Positions 61,593 to 63,186 of a stretch of 63,186 bases of DNA are shown piece after piece; within the stretch, counting starts at the first letter, position 1, and each line of letters begins with the position of its first letter. The DNA lies in the NCBI GenBank assembly GCA_944372525.1, contig CALVZL010000024.1, forward strand, positions 1 to 63,186, read 5' to 3'. The notes under the pieces were generated by a model, which ran no database searches, was not told the DNA's origin, and was given only the letters and a program-made list of their open reading frames with translations. The position numbers were made by a program, and so were the translations under genes. This stretch comes from an uncultured Clostridia bacterium. GTDB taxonomy: Bacteria > Bacillota > Clostridia > Christensenellales > Borkfalkiaceae.

Positions 61593-61850
61593 TTACTCCG
61601 AATCGGTGTCAGCAAAGCTCTGTGTTTTCCCGATAGACGCCGAAAAAACAATGGCAGCCGCTTCGAAACGGAGCCGTCACGGAAAGAAATATGTCTGAAA
61701 AACCGCAGTTCCTGTGATTTTAAACGAAAAATCAAAATGCAGACGTTCTGCGCCCAATCCGTTTGAACGCCGCATAAGAAAGAGTTCGGTCGTGAAACGC
61801 GGAACAGCGGCGGCGATGCCATCCTGCTGTATCTCCGTCAACCGACGCAA
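61593..61850. other. Stretch without a recognisable gene
   Basis: Open frames exist on both strands but none has a ribosome binding site, a family signature or coherent composition. It is probably further decayed DNA upstream of the formyltransferase remnant. Confidence 0.5.
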
Positions 61851-61889
61851 AAAAAGAGCAACCTGCCGAAAAGGCAGGTTGCTCTTTTT
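61851..61889 (-). terminator. Strong bidirectional terminator after hsp20
   Basis: A perfect 17-bp stem (61851-61867 with 61873-61889) with a 5-base loop has T runs on both strands. It would end hsp20 transcription about 100 bases after its stop and insulate the decayed region. Confidence 0.92.
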
Positions 61890-61991
61890 AAATCGCTTGA
61901 ACGATGCAATTCCTATTGAATTTCCATCTGTTTTTGACCCCTTGGGAACCGCACCTTCTTCCAGTCCCTCTTTTTGCGAAGACGATGGCCG

Positions 61992-62414
61992 TTATTCGAT
62001 CGTAATGGTGGTAGGCGCCGCCTTCTTCGGCTGTACCTTCGGTACGATCAGAGACAAGATCCCGTTTTCGTATTTTGCTTTGACGTTCTCCTGCTCCACG
62101 TCGTCCCCGACATAATAACTGCGCTGACAGGAAACGCTGCACTCCTTGCGGATGTAACGCTTTCCGTTTTGCTCTCCGTCCTCCTTGGACTCCGCTTTTT
62201 CTGCTCCGACCGTCAGATAACCGTTCTCCAAAGAGACTTTGATCTCTTCTTTCTTGAAGCCGGGAAGCTCGATCTCCAGCTCATAATTCTCTTCCGTTTC
62301 CTTGATATCGGTCTTCATGCTGTCAAGTTTTTCATCGTAAAACATCGGTCTGAAGAAGTCGTTAAAGGCATCGAAGATGTCGTTCGAGGTTCTTTTCTGC
62401 AAATAAGTTTTCAT
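61992..62414 (-). CDS. Hsp20/alpha-crystallin small heat-shock protein
   Basis: This 140-residue ATP-independent chaperone holds unfolded proteins. The N-terminal arm has FDAFNDFFRPMF, and the alpha-crystallin domain (about 36-132) has YELEIELPGFKKEEIKV, LTVGAEK, FRS-like CQRSYYVGDDV and the ENGILSLIVPK closing motif. ATG 62414 has AAAGGAG nine bases upstream; an ATG three codons earlier is too close to it. It is a single gene with a sigma-B-like promoter and a strong terminator. Confidence 0.95.
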   Translation of the reverse strand: MKTYLQKRTSNDIFDAFNDFFRPMFYDEKLDSMKTDIKETEENYELEIELPGFKKEEIKVSLENGYLTVGAEKAESKEDGEQNGKRYIRKECSVSCQRSYYVGDDVEQENVKAKYENGILSLIVPKVQPKKAAPTTITIE

Positions 62415-62436
62415 AACAATCATCTCCTTTGATTCT

Positions 62437-62513
62437 GTTCCCGGAACTGCTCTCCGGAATTCTTTTTACACTCTATTTATACCGCGCAGAAAAATTTTTA
62501 AACGCTTCCGGAA
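62437..62513 (-). promoter_or_regulatory. Three TTCCGGA-type palindromes around the hsp20 promoter
   Basis: GTTCCCGGAAC (62437-62447), TCCGGA (62453-62458) and TTCCGGAA (62506-62513) lie in the hsp20 leader and just upstream of the promoter. They look like repeated operator sites. No CIRCE element is seen. Confidence 0.4.
62479..62503 (-). promoter_or_regulatory. Sigma-B-like promoter of hsp20
   Basis: GTTTAA (62498-62503), 13 bases, CGGTAT (62479-62484) on the minus strand match the general-stress sigma-B pattern GTTTAA-N12-14-GGGTAT with one difference. An overlapping TATAAA lacks a sigma-A -35 box. Confidence 0.5.
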
Positions 62514-62555
62514 AAAGATTTTACGAAAAGTTGGGCAAAAACTGCCGCCCTTCCT

Positions 62556-62993
62556 TCAGCGATCCTTCGGCGCAAACCGGCGAAGCCAGCTCAGATCAAG
62601 TGTCCACTCCGCCACGCGGTTTCGTTCTCTGTGCAGTTCATTCGCCTCCCCGAGAGACTTTCGGTACGTTGCGTAATCCACGCCGTTCACTCGCATGAAA
62701 TGTTCGGCCGCCGCCCGCTCGTCCCCTTTGAGCTGCGTCCTCCCGATATGGATCACGGCGTGACAGTCTCGGCACACGGCAATGACGTCTTCCAGTTTCT
62801 GTATGCCGCGCGCCGTGTCATAACTCCACCGCTCGTGCGCTTCCAAACGGGTGACCGCCCCGCAGATCATACATCTTCCGCCCGCCCGCGCATAGGCGTC
62901 TTTCCGCACGAGATCCCATTGCCCTTGTGTCAGCACCGTACGCAGATTGGAATACCAGCAACCGTCCGGGATCAGTTCAAATTCCAGTTTCAT
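62556..62993 (-). CDS. HNH-type nuclease-like protein
   Basis: This 145-residue protein has a zinc/HNH pattern: CMICGA near 40, HERWSYD near 52, then CRDCHAVIHIGR near 72-83. Two Cys pairs hold zinc, and the His residues are placed as in HNH endonucleases. The second half is helical. Its cellular role is unknown; it is not beside any restriction or phage gene. The start has only a weak purine-rich GAAAGAAGA upstream. Its own promoter lies directly after the spo0A stop. Confidence 0.75.
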   Translation of the reverse strand: MKLEFELIPDGCWYSNLRTVLTQGQWDLVRKDAYARAGGRCMICGAVTRLEAHERWSYDTARGIQKLEDVIAVCRDCHAVIHIGRTQLKGDERAAAEHFMRVNGVDYATYRKSLGEANELHRERNRVAEWTLDLSWLRRFAPKDR

Positions 62994-63020
62994 TCTTCTT
63001 TCGCAACGCTCCTTTCCCTC

Positions 63021-63049
63021 ATCATAGCACAACGGGAAAAATGTTGCAA
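63021..63049 (-). promoter_or_regulatory. Promoter of the HNH gene
   Basis: TTGCAA (63044-63049), 17 bases, TATGAT (63021-63026) on the minus strand, starting nine bases after the spo0A stop codon. Confidence 0.7.
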
Positions 63050-63057
63050 CTCTGTCC

Positions 63058-63186
63058 TTAAATCATGCTTTCGAGGATGAGTTTGTCTGCAACGAGTGCA
63101 ATGAATTCGCTGTTCGTCGGCTTCTCCGTCCCCAAGTAGACCCGCGCGCCGAATATTGCGTTCACCGCCTCGATCCGACCGCGGTT
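63058..63186 (-). CDS. spo0A: Sporulation master regulator Spo0A, C-terminal end (partial)
   Basis: The last 42 codons of a gene entering from the right edge read RGRIEAVNAIFGARVY, then GTEKPTNSEFIALVADKL and a short tail before TAA. This is the C-terminal end of the Spo0A DNA-binding domain, with the nearly invariant KPTNSEFIA motif. Spo0A controls entry into sporulation. The receiver domain and promoter lie outside the window. It supports assignment to spore-forming Bacillota. Confidence 0.93.
   Translation of the reverse strand, partial: NRGRIEAVNAIFGARVYLGTEKPTNSEFIALVADKLILESMI

Noticed and set aside
1..63186. tRNA or rRNA genes, CRISPR arrays, insertion sequences, T-box or riboswitch leaders
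   Set aside because: No cloverleaf with a T-arm GTTCRA pattern, no regularly spaced repeats, no transposase and no recognisable riboswitch or T-box core was found on reading. Most intergenic gaps are under 150 bases. A covariance-model scan would be needed to exclude short RNAs.

Overview
This window is a gene-dense bacterial chromosome segment. It most likely comes from a spore-forming member of the Bacillota (class Clostridia), probably an uncultured gut-type lineage. The evidence is the 3' end of spo0A at the right edge, a CwlD-like cortex amidase, the asp23-fakA-recG block beside rpmB, the yicC-gmk-rpoZ-priA-def-fmt-rsmB-rlmN-rpe-thiN block, a minimal SufC-SufB pair, ThiI with its own cysteine desulfurase, and a FatA/B-type thioesterase. 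Base composition is moderately GC-rich, and almost all genes lie in tightly packed operons, many joined by 4-base ATGA overlaps. No tRNA, rRNA, CRISPR array, phage or insertion sequence was seen.

Layout from left to right. (1) 0.1-3.6 kb, minus strand: DUF1934 protein, MBL-fold hydrolase, Rho and a ROK sugar kinase. (2) 3.6-6.6 kb: tyrA and a YgjP-type metallopeptidase on the minus strand, diverging from aroA on the plus strand. (3) 6.6-11 kb: asp23-fakA-recG (minus), diverging from rpmB, which is followed by a large one-piece ABC exporter. (4) 14-24 kb, minus: translation, nucleotide and replication-restart cluster from yicC down to a dipeptidase. (5) 24-33 kb, minus: sir2-miaB-mutS-mutL-miaA and a methionine gamma-lyase family protein, that is tRNA modification plus mismatch repair. 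(6) 33-35 kb, plus: a class A penicillin-binding protein. (7) 35-50 kb, minus: an arginine superoperon (argG, argC, argJ, argB, argD, argF, carA, carB) in which carB is fused in frame to a complete dapF-like domain, followed by a small membrane protein, a cysteine desulfurase and thiI. (8) 49.5-55.5 kb, minus: membrane protein, thioesterase, CwlD-like amidase, SufC-SufB and a two-component system. (9) 55.6-60.6 kb, plus: a radical-SAM/DUF4130 pair predicted to act on DNA, a PflX-like radical-SAM protein and an ABC-F ATPase. (10) 60.6-61.9 kb: about 1.3 kb of decayed DNA with two recognisable pseudogenes. (11) 61.9-63.2 kb, minus: hsp20, an HNH-type protein and the end of spo0A.

Three observations stand out. 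First, the CarB-DapF fusion joins arginine/pyrimidine and diaminopimelate metabolism, and the DapF part has alanine where the first catalytic cysteine (Cys73) belongs. Second, several genes (aroA, the thioesterase, the DNA-type radical-SAM gene, the PflX-like gene, and probably cwlD) lack a Shine-Dalgarno sequence and have a promoter -10 box placed so that transcription would start at or within two bases of the start codon. This points to leaderless mRNAs, which are unusual for this phylum, while neighbouring genes have normal ribosome binding sites. Third, the DNA-type radical-SAM protein ends with an exact sliding-clamp binding pentapeptide.

All calls rest on reading the sequence and on recall of protein families; no database search was run. 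Positions of promoters and terminators are predictions.
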